A DNA stretch of 64,000 nt from Bacillota bacterium (GTDB taxonomy: Bacteria; Bacillota; Clostridia; Christensenellales; UMGS416), in assembly GCA_023421955.1 (NCBI GenBank), contig JAEZSE010000012.1, forward strand, positions 3,299 through 67,298. The letters run 5' to 3'. The notes beneath the pieces were generated by a model. The model was not told the origin of the DNA. It searched no databases and worked only from the letters and a program-made list of their open reading frames with translations. Each line of letters opens with the position of its first letter. Within the stretch, counting starts at the first letter, position 1. Position numbers and translations under genes: made by a program. Shown piece after piece: positions 63,461 through 64,000 of the stretch.

Positions 63461-64000
63461 TCAGGACACTCTCTCTATTGTGAGCGACGCGTTGACCCCA
63501 ATCTGCGTGCCACCAGGATTCACCTCAAGAATGACAGACCCTCCTGTGCTTGAGTGGTTCTTCAATGTGAGCACATCGTTTGCTGCGGCAGTGAAGGCAA
63601 CATAACCGATATCCGGCCTGGTTGCCGATACTCCATACGTGGCACCGGCAAGCGGGGCCGCACCCCTATACAATGTGAACTGGGCTTGACCAATGGGGCT
63701 GGTATAAAACCAGACAATATAGTCACCAGCTGCCTGCAAGGTTACCAAATCAGAGCCTGCAGCATGCGTAACACCAACCAGCAATCCATTGGTATCGAAT
63801 CTCACATTCTGTTCGATAGAAACAGTCTGCGCTGAGGTGTTATAGATATACGCATAAGCTGCTAACCCACTCGGTCCAGTGGGGCCGGTCGGGCCAGTCG
63901 GACCGGTCGGGCCACCAGGAGTACCTGGAGCACCAGTCGGACCAGTGTCGCCTGTCGGACCAGTGTCGCCTGTCGGGCCGGTGTCGCCTGTCGGGCCGGT
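63461..64000 (-). CDS. Collagen-like BclA-type surface protein (3' end)
   Basis: The last 179 residues of a gene that begins beyond the window edge. First come collagen-type Gly-X-Y triplets (GPTGDTGPTGDTGPTG...), rich in Thr at Y. Then a beta-rich C-terminal domain with AYIYNTSAQTVSIE, VTLQAAGDYIVWFYTS, FTAAANDVLTLKNHSSTG and IGVNASLTIERVS, close in pattern to the TNF/C1q-like trimer domain of BclA. Such proteins coat spores or cells and are O-glycosylated on Thr. Two glycosyltransferase genes follow. Confidence 0.9.
   Translation of the reverse strand, partial: TGPTGDTGPTGDTGPTGDTGPTGAPGTPGGPTGPTGPTGPTGPSGLAAYAYIYNTSAQTVSIEQNVRFDTNGLLVGVTHAAGSDLVTLQAAGDYIVWFYTSPIGQAQFTLYRGAAPLAGATYGVSATRPDIGYVAFTAAANDVLTLKNHSSTGGSVILEVNPGGTQIGVNASLTIERVS

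Noticed and set aside
63860..64000. Short tandem repeats at the window end, possible CRISPR or minisatellite
   Set aside because: The period is 3 and 9 bases and translates to Gly-X-Y triplets in frame with a BclA-like domain, so it is collagen coding sequence.

Overview
The window looks like the chromosome of a fairly GC-rich, spore-forming monoderm of the class Clostridia. The evidence is strong AGGAGG-type ribosome binding sites, sigma-A promoters, the LonB protease, an hrcA-grpE-dnaK heat-shock operon with a CIRCE operator, and a BclA-like collagen protein. The type IV pilus locus has no secretin or PilP genes, which fits a cell without an outer membrane. I cannot name genus or species. 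No phage, integrase, transposase or CRISPR array is visible. Two genes (2085-2900 and 30546-31343) are clearly more AT-rich than their surroundings.

Layout. 1-2.9 kb: hairpin repeats, LonB, a HEAT-repeat protein. 2.9-14.4 kb: a complete type IV pilus locus in one direction (pilB, pilT, pilC, two small pilins, pilD, three minor or tip pilin-like proteins, pilM, pilN, pilO), with promoters before pilB and the first pilin and an intrinsic terminator after pilO. 14.4-21.5 kb: an ECF sigma/anti-sigma pair, a transporter-lipoprotein-flavodoxin operon, an AraC regulator with a C45 acyltransferase, and a CAP-domain protein. 21.7-28.7 kb: FtsH, PepF, Mrp, an HD hydrolase and a membrane MutS-like ATPase. 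28.8-34.7 kb: GNAT, Dgt, two TIM-barrel proteins and three tandem paralogous membrane proteins of unknown role. 34.8-37.9 kb: a radical-SAM / LigB-AMMECR1 / double-CDGSH cluster. 38-46.1 kb: a lipoprotein, phosphofructokinase, a two-gene ABC exporter, and small membrane or surface proteins. 46.3-50.3 kb: rplA, rplK, nusG, secE, rpmG, tuf and tRNA-Gly. 50.4-59.5 kb: hinT, mtaB, prmA, dnaJ, a TRM11-like methyltransferase, dnaK, grpE and hrcA. 59.6-64 kb: a hydrolase, small proteins, two paralogous glycosyltransferases and the 3' end of a collagen-like gene.

Working together. PilB and PilT power pilus extension and retraction on the PilC platform, PilD matures the pilins, and PilMNO form the alignment complex. 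The heat-shock block is repressed by HrcA through CIRCE. The translation block has its own strong promoters. The glycosyltransferases probably act on the threonine-rich collagen-like spore-surface protein next to them. A family of modular hairpin repeats with compensated stems lies between genes at six places. The best leads for new biology are the iron-protein cluster at 34.8-37.9 kb, the glycosyltransferase-collagen locus, the three-paralog membrane family, the oversized tip-like pilus protein, the hairpin repeat family and the apparently leaderless promoters.
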